Counted from the stretch's first letter, positions 45,916 to 55,624 are shown. The stretch is 64,000 bases of DNA from Planctobacterium sp047947135 (GCA_047947135.1 CP170457.1:744001-808000), one strand, 5' to 3'. Notes: a model not told the origin generated them from the letters alone. Made by a program: numbers and translations.

Positions 45916-46434
45916 ATGATAAATAATCGCGTAACCATTGGCTTACAAAATCCCAAGTCGGCAGCAAATGTTGCATCCATTTTAAGAGCATCCGGCTGTT
46001 ATGGCGCAAGCTCGGTGTTTTACACTGGCAACCGCTATCGCTATGCAAAAGAGTTCAATGCCGATACCCAAAACATACACAAACGTATTCCGACTATTGG
46101 TGTCGATGACCTGCTGACAATGGTGCCTCAGGGCGCAAAAAAAGTGGCAATTGAACTGGTTGAAGGCGCTGTTGCCTTACCGGATTATCACCATCCAGAC
46201 AACGCCTTCTATCTGTTTGGCCCGGAAGATGGTTCGTTAGATCAGGAAATCATTAACAACAGTGACGAGATTGTCTATATACCCACTAACGGCAGTATGA
46301 ATTTAGGTGCCACGGTCAATGTTGTGCTGTATGACCGATTAGCTAAGTCGCAACAATTTGATCGCAGTATTGAGTTTTTAAGAAAACATCGAGACAACAA
46401 TAACCAACTAAAGACCGCCAACTTTTGTACCTGA
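45916..46434 (+). CDS. TrmH/SpoU-family RNA 2'-O-methyltransferase
   Basis: 172 residues, the short TrmL-like size. Motif I region is NPKSAANVASILRASGC, motif II is LFGPEDGSL and motif III is VYIPTNGSMNLGATVNVVLYDR, which together form the SPOUT knot and SAM site. Where many TrmH proteins have an IPM...SLN... motif III, this has the Asn and Ser in NGSMNL, so the fold is intact. The substrate (tRNA or rRNA) cannot be judged. There is no ribosome-binding site of note. It is a single-gene unit. Confidence 0.9.
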   Translation: MINNRVTIGLQNPKSAANVASILRASGCYGASSVFYTGNRYRYAKEFNADTQNIHKRIPTIGVDDLLTMVPQGAKKVAIELVEGAVALPDYHHPDNAFYLFGPEDGSLDQEIINNSDEIVYIPTNGSMNLGATVNVVLYDRLAKSQQFDRSIEFLRKHRDNNNQLKTANFCT

Positions 46435-46843
46435 ATACCAGAATGTGTTGATGCTATGTATTCCTGATATATTTTCTAAACATCGAAGCACATAAACAAA
46501 AATCAATGAGGAGTTTATTTCTTTATTTAAATAGCACTTCCAAACCAATAAAACCTCTCAATCCTATAGGTTATAGATAACCCTACCCGTTGTTATATTA
46601 TAGGTAAAACGGTTGCTAACTTGTCTATTACTGTCAGATGTTAAAGCTTCCCAGCTTAAACTGCCCCAAAAAGACGATCACGCCATATCCTGCAAAGAAT
46701 TTCGGCAAGAAAGATTGCTAGAGCAACACCATTTAAAACTATACTTCTGATGACATAAAACGATAACAAAAAACTATAATGGTAAAAATATTAATATATT
46801 CTATATTCATTATGGTTAATCGATTGTATAGAGGGAATTATTG
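46435..46843. other. Intergenic region, 409 bases
   Basis: A/T-rich. A short perfect inverted repeat GGTTAT-AG-ATAACC occurs at 46569-46582. The last 60 bases before the next gene are very A/T-rich and probably carry its promoter. No coding or RNA gene was recognised. Confidence 0.45.
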
Positions 46844-49045
46844 ATGAAAATGTCATTTTTGGCACCGAGAACATTGTTAGCGATAGGGTTACTACTTTTA
46901 CTCATAGGGTGCACAGGCTCAGGAAAACCGTCTGATACAGTTACACAGACGCAAATCCAACCTTCCACGACTTATTCTTATTTTGGTCCTTATCAAGCAC
47001 TGCCCGTCTGGTCAGATTGGTGTCCAGTAAATATCGAACCGGACAAATGTCGGTCAACACTGCAAAATGCGGTGCAAAACCAAAGTTCAAAGAGTCGGCC
47101 TCAGGTACGCGCACATGGCTGGCAATTATGGGCAGGTATTTCTTCTCCCCTTAACGATTCCGGATTTGACAGGCAAACAGTCACGTCGAATATGTTTGGT
47201 ACCACCGGCTGCTGGGCGAAAGATTCTAAACAGAATCCGGCCTGTAGCGGTGTCTTTCCATTGTGGCTAAGCTGGCCCAATACCGGGAAACCTTTTGAAG
47301 AATCGTCAACTACCCTTTCTTCCGTCGAGGTTGCTGAAAACGATTTAACCTCGAAGGGCGGCTTGATAGATATCAATCTGAACTTTTCGGCACCTCAATC
47401 TGATGAAGATATGCTAGGCAGCACGCAAGTGGATCCCAATCCGACTCAAACCCAGACAGTTAACACAGTGGGTACTTTACCCGTCTATCAGGTCCCTGCC
47501 ATCGCCATAGCAAAACAATGCGATTTACCAAAGCAAGTCGTGCAAGCGTCTCTGGATATTGCCTATGCAAAAGGTGCCAGCAACAAAGTGAAATTAGGTG
47601 CATGGAACACTCTTAGCCTGCTTTGCACCAAAAAAGGACATAGTGGCGTTGTTTGCCCCAATAGTTCCAATCCGGACAACAGCGGCATTTGCGATGGCAG
47701 TGCTTTTGTAAACCAGGGTGATGTGATGATTGCAACAGAGTCGCTGACTACACAAGCCTGGGATGCCATTCAGAATAATAAGTTGTATGGGGGCACTTCA
47801 ACTCTTTCGGATCTATATGCCAAGGGTGATAAAAACATTGCAGCAAACAGGGTAGCCAGTTGGTTTACCCCTGAATTTGTCTCAACAAAACATATGTTCT
47901 GGCCGGTAAAAGGGTGTAATCCTGATGTGGCCGTTGGCGGGGAAGGATGCCGGGTTCGTTATGGTGCCTTACCTCCATGGGTACCCGCAAAATTCAAAGA
48001 AAAGAGCTATTCCACAAACGCCGACTATCTGGGTTACGAACAATGGGGAGAAGTTGTGGCAATCGACACCTGTGGTGCGGATTGCAAAAGTGCCACAAGT
48101 GCAACGCTTGAACTGGCTCATGTAACCAATGCTTCCCCAATTACCAGCAATTCACCTGATGTTTATCCTGCTCAACAATTTATGCATCTGCAGGTATCCA
48201 GGGAAACCCTGGAAACCGCATTTACAGACACAGATCGGGCGTTATTAGATCAGGCGACAGTGTGGGCTTATGGTGATGAATCCAATGGATTTGAAGCGGG
48301 TGACTTTTTAATAGTGGTTGCCATGCACGTACTTACAAAAGAAATTGATACCTGGGCGTTTCAGAGTGTCTGGTGGAGTCCGATGGATGACAAATTAGCC
48401 GATTGCCCCGTAACCAGTTATAACAACTGTTTTGGTCAGGCCGGGGCGTATAGTGCGACAGATCAGCGTTATTCAGGACTCAATGATGCGACGATCAGCC
48501 AGCTTGATAGCTTAGTGGGCACGACCTGGCGCGATAACTATCTATTAACCGATAGCTATGGGATCGGTTATGAGATTGATGGTACCCAAATCATGACCAG
48601 TAACTACTTTCCTGATACACCGCCAAAGTGGGCCACACAGCGACCAGATGGTGAAGCGATCACGATGCTACCAGTCTCAATGAATCCTTATATCGAGCCT
48701 GTTATTCATCCATTGGGTACCAATTGCCAAAACTGTCACCGCAGAGCGGGCGCAGTGAGCAACTCTCCCGGCCAAGGGGAATATGCCGGTGGCGTCGGGC
48801 GCGCCAACTATCAAAATGCCCAGTGTCCAAGCTTGCTGGGTGATTACGGCATGCCAGGCACAGACGCCTGCCTGATGGACCCATGGGCATGGAATCAAAA
48901 TACAAAATGGGACGAAAAAGCCAATAATAATTGTCAGGCCAAAGACGGTACGTTATGCAAAAGCACCCAAGTAGCCTACCCAATTGTGAATACTGATCTG
49001 AGCTGGTTTGTCGCCGATGGACATGTACAGGGCGCAACAAAATAA
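46844..49045 (+). CDS. Large lipoprotein with a single CXXCH haem-binding site
   Basis: 733 residues from ATG 46844 (a TTG one codon earlier is open but GAGGG fits the ATG). The N-terminus has a lipoprotein signal with lipobox LIGC (Cys at ~22). A single CXXCH (NCQNCHRRAG, ~627) near the C-terminus indicates covalent c-type haem. The rest is Trp/Asn/Thr-rich and contains several Cys that may form disulfides; I see no other named domain. Methionines in TMLPVSMNPY close to the CXXCH could supply the distal ligand. It stands alone. A periplasmic or outer-membrane redox role is plausible; family unknown to me. Confidence 0.8.
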   Translation: MKMSFLAPRTLLAIGLLLLLIGCTGSGKPSDTVTQTQIQPSTTYSYFGPYQALPVWSDWCPVNIEPDKCRSTLQNAVQNQSSKSRPQVRAHGWQLWAGISSPLNDSGFDRQTVTSNMFGTTGCWAKDSKQNPACSGVFPLWLSWPNTGKPFEESSTTLSSVEVAENDLTSKGGLIDINLNFSAPQSDEDMLGSTQVDPNPTQTQTVNTVGTLPVYQVPAIAIAKQCDLPKQVVQASLDIAYAKGASNKVKLGAWNTLSLLCTKKGHSGVVCPNSSNPDNSGICDGSAFVNQGDVMIATESLTTQAWDAIQNNKLYGGTSTLSDLYAKGDKNIAANRVASWFTPEFVSTKHMFWPVKGCNPDVAVGGEGCRVRYGALPPWVPAKFKEKSYSTNADYLGYEQWGEVVAIDTCGADCKSATSATLELAHVTNASPITSNSPDVYPAQQFMHLQVSRETLETAFTDTDRALLDQATVWAYGDESNGFEAGDFLIVVAMHVLTKEIDTWAFQSVWWSPMDDKLADCPVTSYNNCFGQAGAYSATDQRYSGLNDATISQLDSLVGTTWRDNYLLTDSYGIGYEIDGTQIMTSNYFPDTPPKWATQRPDGEAITMLPVSMNPYIEPVIHPLGTNCQNCHRRAGAVSNSPGQGEYAGGVGRANYQNAQCPSLLGDYGMPGTDACLMDPWAWNQNTKWDEKANNNCQAKDGTLCKSTQVAYPIVNTDLSWFVADGHVQGATK

Positions 49046-49098
49046 CTCGCATTTACTGCAAAACCAGAAGTATTGTCAGATGGAATGAAGATAGTTAA

Positions 49099-49136
49099 AT
49101 TCAGAGCATTAACTAGTGTAAATTAATGCTCTGAAT
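49099..49136. repeat. 14-base perfect inverted repeat between convergent genes
   Basis: ATTCAGAGCATTAA and its exact complement are separated by ten bases. It lies between the haem lipoprotein gene (plus) and glmS (minus) and is probably a bidirectional terminator, although both T-runs are poor. Confidence 0.55.
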
Positions 49137-49166
49137 AGAGAGTAGATGTGGTCAGCACCTCTATTT

Positions 49167-50999
49167 TTATTCCACCGTTACGCTTTTGGCCAAGTTACGT
49201 GGCTGGTCAACGTCGGTGCCTTTAATGATAGCAACGTGATATGACAGCAGTTGCAATGGGATAGTGTAGATAATGGGTGCAATCATTGGGTCCACATGCG
49301 GCACGTTGATCACCCGCATGGTGTCGTCACTTTGGAACTTTGCATCTTTATCGGCGAAGACATACATGATGCCGCCGCGTGCGCGCACTTCCTCGACATT
49401 GGATTTCAGTTTTTCCAGAAGTTGATCATTAGGTGCAACAACGATTACCGGCATTTCATCGTCAATCAGGGCCAATGGACCATGTTTTAATTCACCTGAG
49501 GCGTAGGCTTCAGCGTGAATATAAGAAATTTCCTTGAGTTTCAGCGCCCCTTCCATAGCGATTGGGTAATGCTCTCCCCGACCTAAAAATAGTGAATGAT
49601 GCTTGTTGGCAAATTCCGGTGCCAGCTTTTTAATGGTGTCGTCCAGATTAAGGGTTTCTTCCAGTTTACTGGGCAACGTATGCAGGGAATCTGCAATCTG
49701 TTTTTGCTTCGCTTTTTCCAGACCATTTAACTGCCCTAGTTTTAGGGTCAGCAGTAACAGGGCTATCAACTGCGTTGTAAAGGCTTTGGTCGAGGCCACA
49801 CCAATTTCGGCACCAGCCTGGGTCATAAACGCCAGTTCTGACTCACGCACCATCGATGAACCGGGGACGTTGCAAATAGTCAGACTGGTCAGGTAACCTG
49901 ATTCTTTTGCCAGCCTTAAGGCCGCCAGTGTATCGGCTGTTTCACCCGACTGAGAGATGGTCAGCAACAGACTGTTTTTAAATACATGGGATTTGCGATA
50001 GCGAAACTCAGAGGCGATTTCGACGTTGCAAGAAACACCCGCCAGTTCCTCCAGCCAGTAGCGCGCCGTTAAACCGGCATGATAACTGGTGCCACAGGCA
50101 ACAATCTGCACATGCTCTACTTGCTTTAATATCTCATCGGCATTTTCACCAAATAAGTCGGCTGACAAACCATCGTCGACAAGACGATCCTGCAATGCCG
50201 TGCGGGTGACCGTCGGTTGCTCAAAAATTTCTTTTAGCATGTAGTGGCGATAACCACCTTTATCACCCGCGTCGTGCTCCAGTTCTGAGTCATGGATGTC
50301 ACGCTCAACCTGCTGTCCAGATTCATCAAAAATGCGTACCGAATCACGGGTGATTTCGGCTACGTCACCTTCTTCCAAGAAGATGAAGCGACGCGTCACT
50401 GGTAATAACGCCATTTGATCGGAGGCGATAAAGTTTTCGCCGATACCCAGGCCAATAACCAATGGACTGCCGGAACGGGCCACCACCAGCTTTTCCGGAT
50501 CTTCCAGATCCATCACCACAGTGCCATAGGCTCCATGAAAGTCTTTAACACTTTCTCTTACGGCAGTTAATAAGTCAGCACTTACCATCATTTTACGATG
50601 TATGGTGTGTGCGATCGTTTCAGTATCAGTTTGGCTCAGAAAGTTGTAACCGGCGGTCGACAGTTGCTTTGTTAAGTCCTGATAATTTTCGATTATCCCG
50701 TTATGTACAACGGCAATACGCCCGGTGGAGAAATGTGGATGAGCATTTTCGACAGTCACGCCACCATGCGTTGCCCAGCGAGTGTGAGCAATACCAATTG
50801 TGCCTTTTACCGGCTCATCTTTAATGGCTTGTTGCAACTCGGCCACTTTACCGATTTTGCGACGACGCTTTAAGCGTTGACCATTATCGATTATGGCAAT
50901 ACCTGCCGAATCATAACCTCGGTATTCCAGTCGCTTTAAACCTTCTAATAAAATATCTACGACGTTACGCTCGGCAATGGCGCCAACTATTCCACACAT
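49167..50999 (-). CDS. glmS: Glutamine-fructose-6-phosphate aminotransferase (isomerising)
   Basis: 610 residues, the standard length. It makes glucosamine-6-phosphate from fructose-6-phosphate and glutamine, the first step to UDP-GlcNAc. The N-terminal nucleophile Cys is in MCGIVGAIA; the class-II glutaminase domain runs to ~240 and two SIS sugar-isomerase domains follow (TISQSGETADTLAAL, YASGELKHGP). The C-terminus ends KSVTVE as usual. It follows the DeoR regulator by 15 bases, so the two are likely co-transcribed, and its glmU partner lies just upstream. Confidence 0.98.
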   Translation of the reverse strand: MCGIVGAIAERNVVDILLEGLKRLEYRGYDSAGIAIIDNGQRLKRRRKIGKVAELQQAIKDEPVKGTIGIAHTRWATHGGVTVENAHPHFSTGRIAVVHNGIIENYQDLTKQLSTAGYNFLSQTDTETIAHTIHRKMMVSADLLTAVRESVKDFHGAYGTVVMDLEDPEKLVVARSGSPLVIGLGIGENFIASDQMALLPVTRRFIFLEEGDVAEITRDSVRIFDESGQQVERDIHDSELEHDAGDKGGYRHYMLKEIFEQPTVTRTALQDRLVDDGLSADLFGENADEILKQVEHVQIVACGTSYHAGLTARYWLEELAGVSCNVEIASEFRYRKSHVFKNSLLLTISQSGETADTLAALRLAKESGYLTSLTICNVPGSSMVRESELAFMTQAGAEIGVASTKAFTTQLIALLLLTLKLGQLNGLEKAKQKQIADSLHTLPSKLEETLNLDDTIKKLAPEFANKHHSLFLGRGEHYPIAMEGALKLKEISYIHAEAYASGELKHGPLALIDDEMPVIVVAPNDQLLEKLKSNVEEVRARGGIMYVFADKDAKFQSDDTMRVINVPHVDPMIAPIIYTIPLQLLSYHVAIIKGTDVDQPRNLAKSVTVE

Positions 51000-51014
51000 A
51001 TCATTTCCTCTGTA

Positions 51015-51785
51015 TTACGCTTGAGCAACCAGTACTTCGATACCGGAGCTTTCCAATTGCTCTTTATATTCTGTTGCGATACCTGAATCTGTAACCAGTG
51101 TGCTCACGCACTGCCAGGACAACTCCAGATTCGGCATTTTTCGCTGAAACTTTTCACTTTCGGCCAACACCACCACTTTGCGGGATGTTTCCGCCATTAC
51201 CCGGGTTAACTGCGTTAATTCGTTAAATGTGGTGGTACCACGATGGATATCTATACCCGCCGCGCCCACAAATGCCAGATCAAAATTGTAGGAACGCAAC
51301 ATTTGTTCCGCCATTTGTCCCTGAAATGACTGACTTTGTTTATCCCAGGTGCCCCCGGTGAGCAACAAGGTAGGTTCGTTTTCCAAATCCAACAGTTCAT
51401 TAGCAACAGCCAGTGAATTAGACATCACCAACAAACCGCGCAGTTGCTTTATTTCCGGCAGCATGGCAGCGGTTGTCGTACCGCTGTCGATCACGATGCG
51501 ATCGTGATCTTTGAGCAGTGTTGCTGCTAATCGGGCAATCGCCATCTTTCGTTTCGAAACTTTCCCATTTACTTCCAGACGTTCCTGCGGCATCAGGATA
51601 GCCCCACCATGCTTACGCAGGACCAGACCATTGCTCTCCAGAATCGCCAGATCTTTTCTGACAGTCACTTCAGAAGTATCAAAGTGGCTGGCGAAATATT
51701 CCACACTGATTTCGCCTTGTTCAGACAGCAAATCAATGATGGCGCGTCGACGTTGTTGGGTATTTCGTTTCAAAACAAATAACAA
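51015..51785 (-). CDS. DeoR-family regulator adjacent to glmS
   Basis: 256 residues (252 from the alternative TTG at 51773, which begins MKRNTQQRRRAII as in many relatives). The N-terminal DeoR helix-turn-helix (EYFASHFDTSEVTVRKDLAIL) is followed by a sugar-phosphate-binding domain with IVIDSGTTTAAM. Only TTG starts are available. It lies between glmU and glmS on the same strand, as in related gammaproteobacteria, and the probable effector is glucosamine-6-phosphate or a similar sugar phosphate, regulating glmS. The box just upstream may be its own operator. Confidence 0.88.
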   Translation of the reverse strand: MLFVLKRNTQQRRRAIIDLLSEQGEISVEYFASHFDTSEVTVRKDLAILESNGLVLRKHGGAILMPQERLEVNGKVSKRKMAIARLAATLLKDHDRIVIDSGTTTAAMLPEIKQLRGLLVMSNSLAVANELLDLENEPTLLLTGGTWDKQSQSFQGQMAEQMLRSYNFDLAFVGAAGIDIHRGTTTFNELTQLTRVMAETSRKVVVLAESEKFQRKMPNLELSWQCVSTLVTDSGIATEYKEQLESSGIEVLVAQA

Positions 51786-51790
51786 ACCTT

Positions 51791-51807
51791 AAATTTCGAA
51801 ACGAAAG
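51791..51807. promoter_or_regulatory. Candidate DeoR-family operator
   Basis: The segment carries AAATTTCG followed by AAACGAAAG, that is two TTTCG-like elements in opposite orientation, of the kind bound by DeoR-family sugar regulators. It directly precedes the regulator's start. Confidence 0.4.
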
Positions 51808-51824
51808 TATAGTGAATTAAAACA

Positions 51825-51853
51825 AAAAGAACAGCCTTTTTTGCTGTTCTTTT
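51825..51853 (-). terminator. Terminator downstream of glmU
   Basis: Perfect eleven-base arms (AAAAGAACAGC / GCTGTTCTTTT) around a seven-base loop. On the minus strand the stem runs into a T-rich tract, ending glmU transcription before the DeoR gene. Confidence 0.85.
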
Positions 51854-51972
51854 GTGCAATGGAGCATAGTGGGGCAGTTTAGGTATGCCTGGGGTTACCA
51901 ATACTCTGCAGATCTTAAGGAAAACAATAAGCCAACACCGTGCAGGAAAGCGGTTCTTTGCTGGCCTGTTAT

Positions 51973-53334
51973 CTACGACTTCTTAACCGGTCGTTTCCAG
52001 CTACTGACATTGCGCTGTTTGCCACGCGCAATAGCCAGCTCATTATCAGCAACATCTTTGGTGATGGTTGAACCTGCACCAACAGTGGCACCTCGCCCAA
52101 TAGTCACTGGCGCAACCAAGGAACTGTTTGAGCCAATAAAGGCGTTGTCACCAATCTGGGTTGCAGACTTATTCACTCCATCATAGTTACAGGTGATGGT
52201 GCCAGCCCCAATATTGGCACCTTCTCCAACGGTTGTATCCCCAAGATAGGTAAGATGGTTGGCTTTTGAACCTTTGCCCAGTGTCGACTTTTTCATTTCT
52301 ACGAAATTGCCAACTTTGGCCCCGACTTCCAACACCGCCCCCGGGCGTAATCGTGCAAATGGCCCCACGGTGCAATCGGCATCCACTCTGGCAGACTCAA
52401 CAATACTGTTTGCTTCGATACTGACATTGTCGCCGATAACGCAATCTTTCAGGATGCAATTTGCGGCAATATTGACATTGGACCCGAGTTTAACCTGTCC
52501 TTCGACGACAACGTTGATATCAATCATCACGTCTTGTCCTGCAATTAAACTGCCTCGAAGGTCAAAGCGAGCCGGATCTTTTAACGACACACCGGACAAC
52601 ATCAGTTCTTCTGCTTGTCGACGCTGATACTCCCGTTCGATACGGGCTAATTGCAGACGGTTGTTAATACCTTCGACTTCTATGGCGCTGTCCGGTTGCT
52701 CAGCGACTATGCGCTTGCCTTCACCGGCAGCCATCGCAATCACATCGGTTAAATAATACTCTCCTTGAGCGTTATCACTGTTGAGTTGCCCTAGCCAGCG
52801 CCGTAGATCGCTGCCCGACATGATCATCATACCGGTGTTAATTTCTTTGATGCGTCGCTGAGCGTCTGTTGCATCTTTATGCTCAACAATTGCGGTTACC
52901 TGTTCACCGTCACGCACGATACGTCCCATCCCTGTTGGATCATCAAGCTCTACGGTTAGCAACACCATATCAGCCTTTTGTTTCGCGGTAATCAGGCGTT
53001 GCAAAGTGGATTGCTTTATCAGAGGGGCATCGCCCACCAAAATCAACACATTATCGTCATCGGAAATATTCGGTAGAGCCTGCATTACGGCATGACCCGT
53101 CCCCAATTGCTGCTCCTGTAGGCACCAGTTAACCTCATTGTGACCTAACTGCTGTTGCAGTTGCTCAGCACCATGTCCATACACCAGATTGATGCGTGTG
53201 GCGCCGACTGAAGACAAGCCGTCTAAAATATGCTGCACCATCGGTTGTGGACCGATAGGGTGTAACACTTTTGGTAATGAAGATTTCATCCGGGTTCCTT
53301 TACCCGCAGCTAAGACAACAGCATTCAAAGCCAT
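51973..53334 (-). CDS. glmU: GlmU, bifunctional UDP-N-acetylglucosamine pyrophosphorylase / glucosamine-1-phosphate acetyltransferase
   Basis: 453 residues. The N-terminal uridylyltransferase domain has the LAAGKGTRM signature (~8-16) and runs to ~230; the C-terminal half is a left-handed beta-helix of hexapeptide repeats that acetylates glucosamine-1-phosphate, with NFVEMKKSTLG and HLTYLGD characteristic. Together with GlmS it completes the supply of UDP-GlcNAc. It ends at a strong terminator, so it is its own unit rather than part of the DeoR-glmS transcript. In many relatives the upstream neighbour is the atp operon; here it is a phosphoesterase. Confidence 0.97.
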   Translation of the reverse strand: MALNAVVLAAGKGTRMKSSLPKVLHPIGPQPMVQHILDGLSSVGATRINLVYGHGAEQLQQQLGHNEVNWCLQEQQLGTGHAVMQALPNISDDDNVLILVGDAPLIKQSTLQRLITAKQKADMVLLTVELDDPTGMGRIVRDGEQVTAIVEHKDATDAQRRIKEINTGMMIMSGSDLRRWLGQLNSDNAQGEYYLTDVIAMAAGEGKRIVAEQPDSAIEVEGINNRLQLARIEREYQRRQAEELMLSGVSLKDPARFDLRGSLIAGQDVMIDINVVVEGQVKLGSNVNIAANCILKDCVIGDNVSIEANSIVESARVDADCTVGPFARLRPGAVLEVGAKVGNFVEMKKSTLGKGSKANHLTYLGDTTVGEGANIGAGTITCNYDGVNKSATQIGDNAFIGSNSSLVAPVTIGRGATVGAGSTITKDVADNELAIARGKQRNVSSWKRPVKKS

Positions 53335-53438
53335 AATTGTTCCTTACAATTTTGGGAGTGTAATTAGCAGATATAGTAGCGAAGATAGCAATAGAAACAC
53401 AGTCGGGAACGATAAAAATATCGAGAGAATACGCCGAC

Positions 53439-54224
53439 CTAACTCAACAAATAGGTTTGTTCTACCAGCTCTGTAGCACAAATCACCTTAGGCTTGAGCC
53501 CCCTTGCAGCCCCGACATCTAAAAATATCGTATTCCCCAGTTGCACTGGCCGCTGTGCAGGCATGATTGTATGGCCAACGACCACCCAATCAATACCCGC
53601 TACCCGGGGAAACTCTCTTATTGATGTTTCAAGATGGCTGCCAGGAATCGCCTCATTACGGCTAAAATACTGGTCGGCAATAGTACGGGCCAGCTGCCCT
53701 TTTTCCCGCGACCACAACACCTGTTTTCTAATTGCCAGATCATTCAGCTGCATAGCAGTGGGCCAATGATTATTCGGTACATTGGCATGAATAACCCCTA
53801 TTCGACCTTGGTCTGAAGTGATTTCCATCGCTAATGGTAAGGCGGCTATTTTAGGCATTAATTGCTGCACCTCCCATAGCTGTTCACCAAGTCGATTATA
53901 CCAGTCACCACCATTCATTTTTTGCCAGTTCCAGCGGTCTGTCACGCAGGTATCACTGTCATTATCGAGGCTATCTAATAACATTTGTTCATGATTACCC
54001 ATAACGCAATAAAACCAGGGTTGCGCTAATAACTGCAACATCTTGACGGAATCCGGACCACGATCAATTAAATCCCCCACACTGACGAGTATGTGTCCTT
54101 TGTTTCTGTCAAACCCGGCATCTCGTAACGCAGCCATCAGCAGATCGTATTGTCCGTGAGTGTCCCCCACTAAAAACAATTGGTCGAAATTGATCTGTAA
54201 TAGCTGAATCACAATACACCTCAT
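53439..54224 (-). CDS. ApaH/PrpA-like metallophosphoesterase
   Basis: 261 residues. The calcineurin-type metal motifs are all present: GDTHGQYD (~22), VGDLIDRGPDS (~48), MGNHEQ (~77) and VVGHT near the C-terminus. The family covers diadenosine tetraphosphatase (ApaH) and Ser/Thr protein phosphatases (PrpA/PrpB); the shape and length cannot separate them with certainty. A GTG at 54212 has a better-placed GAGG and may be the true start. The gene stands alone between glmU and an EamA gene, both on the same strand. Confidence 0.85.
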   Translation of the reverse strand: MRCIVIQLLQINFDQLFLVGDTHGQYDLLMAALRDAGFDRNKGHILVSVGDLIDRGPDSVKMLQLLAQPWFYCVMGNHEQMLLDSLDNDSDTCVTDRWNWQKMNGGDWYNRLGEQLWEVQQLMPKIAALPLAMEITSDQGRIGVIHANVPNNHWPTAMQLNDLAIRKQVLWSREKGQLARTIADQYFSRNEAIPGSHLETSIREFPRVAGIDWVVVGHTIMPAQRPVQLGNTIFLDVGAARGLKPKVICATELVEQTYLLS

Positions 54225-54263
54225 TCATCCTATTCTTACACTGTAGCAATTCAGTGCTATTTG

Positions 54264-55175
54264 TCAGGTATCTGAGACCTTTGTAATCTCTTTTCTACGC
54301 CTGAATAGGCCGAATTTTATAAATCCTGTTGTCATTGCTACGCCAACAATACTCATCGCTGCGCCGAATGCGATAGTTGCTGTCAACAATTCTGCCAGCC
54401 AGATCCATCCCCACAAGAACGCAAATAGAGGGATTAAGAACGTAACAGATAACGCGGCTGTCACCCCTTCATTTGCAAGCAGACGAAAATATAAGATGTA
54501 GGCAATGCCGGTACAGGCTACGCCGAGCAATACGACATCTACCCATGCGGAAGAAGAAGGTAATTGCTCGGGCCAGGTGAATATTACCGGGATGATCAAC
54601 ATCAGGGTCGCATACACCTGACTACCGGTTGCCACCACCATAGGTCGCAATCCAATGACATAGCGCTTTGAGTAGGATGCGGAAAAACCATAACAAGCGC
54701 TGGCAAATAGCGCCAATGTCACTGGTAGCCATAAATAACTGTCCTGACTGAGCTTTCCGGACATCATCAGATAGACACCCAAAAATCCAATAAGCAATCC
54801 AGCGATGGCCGTTTTTGACAATGATTGTCCTAGCCAGATAAAGGCAATCAAGGCACCAAACATGGGGGCCGTGGAGTTTATCGTCGCGGTCAGTCCTGCC
54901 TCAAGATACAAGGTTGCAAAAGCGAAACAGCAAAACGGGATCGCGGTATTGGTTAAACCCAACACAGTTAATGGCCGCCAATGTTGCCACACCTTGAGTA
55001 TGTCTTTTTTATTCAGGAAACTCAGGGCCATCAACAAAAAGAGTGCCGCAATACCGGCTCTGAATCCGATTAAAGCGACAGGCCCAAACTCCGGAGAAGC
55101 TGTGCGCATAAATAAGAACGAGGCTCCCCACAGTGCCGCCAACAACAGTAGTTGCAACATACTGCTAATACTCAT
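54264..55175 (-). CDS. EamA/DMT-family transporter in the alkylation-repair operon
   Basis: 303 residues, ten predicted membrane helices in two EamA repeats; LLAALWGASFLFMRTASPEFGPVALIGFRA is the typical start of this subfamily. Its ATG overlaps the ogt stop by four bases, so it is translated as the third gene of the Ada/AlkA - ogt - eamA operon. The link between an exporter and alkylation repair is not obvious; it may export an alkylated metabolite or have been captured by the operon. The substrate is unknown. Confidence 0.88.
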   Translation of the reverse strand: MSISSMLQLLLLAALWGASFLFMRTASPEFGPVALIGFRAGIAALFLLMALSFLNKKDILKVWQHWRPLTVLGLTNTAIPFCCFAFATLYLEAGLTATINSTAPMFGALIAFIWLGQSLSKTAIAGLLIGFLGVYLMMSGKLSQDSYLWLPVTLALFASACYGFSASYSKRYVIGLRPMVVATGSQVYATLMLIIPVIFTWPEQLPSSSAWVDVVLLGVACTGIAYILYFRLLANEGVTAALSVTFLIPLFAFLWGWIWLAELLTATIAFGAAMSIVGVAMTTGFIKFGLFRRRKEITKVSDT

Positions 55176-55624
55176 GTGTGCTCCAGGTCCAGTAGCCAGG
55201 CTTTTCGTGACAAACCACCAGCATAGCCAGTCAGAGTGCCATTTTTTCCGATGATCCGGTGACAGGGAATGATAATGGCAATGGGGTTTTTGCCATTGGC
55301 GGCTCCCACCGCCCGCACAGCTTTAGGATTCGCAATATTATCCGCTATCTGTTGATAACTCGCCGTTTGACCATAGGCAATATGTTGTAATTGCGTCCAT
55401 ACCTGTTGTTGAAAATCGGTCCCACTTGGAGACAGGGGCAGGTCAAAGTGCTGGCGTTTGCCCTGAAAATATTCGGTTAGCTGACGCTTAGCCAATTGCA
55501 CTATATGGTTGTTGAGTTCAGGCTCGGCGACGTTATCAACAAAACGGACGTTGGTTAATCCCTTGTCGCTTGCGGCAATCGCTAAGCAACCCAGTTCGGT
55601 TTCCAGATAATTAAGATAAGTCAT
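55172..55624 (-). CDS. ogt: Methylated-DNA-protein-cysteine methyltransferase
   Basis: 150 residues. The acceptor cysteine is in the IIPCHRIIG motif, with the helix-turn-helix region upstream (GQTASYQQIADNIANPKAVRAVG). It repairs O6-alkylguanine by irreversible self-alkylation. The open frame extends to 55666, but the ATG at 55624 forms an ATGA with the stop of the upstream Ada/AlkA gene, which fixes the start. The enzyme supplies the methyltransferase domain that the upstream Ada-like fusion lacks. Confidence 0.95.
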   Translation of the reverse strand: MTYLNYLETELGCLAIAASDKGLTNVRFVDNVAEPELNNHIVQLAKRQLTEYFQGKRQHFDLPLSPSGTDFQQQVWTQLQHIAYGQTASYQQIADNIANPKAVRAVGAANGKNPIAIIIPCHRIIGKNGTLTGYAGGLSRKAWLLDLEHT

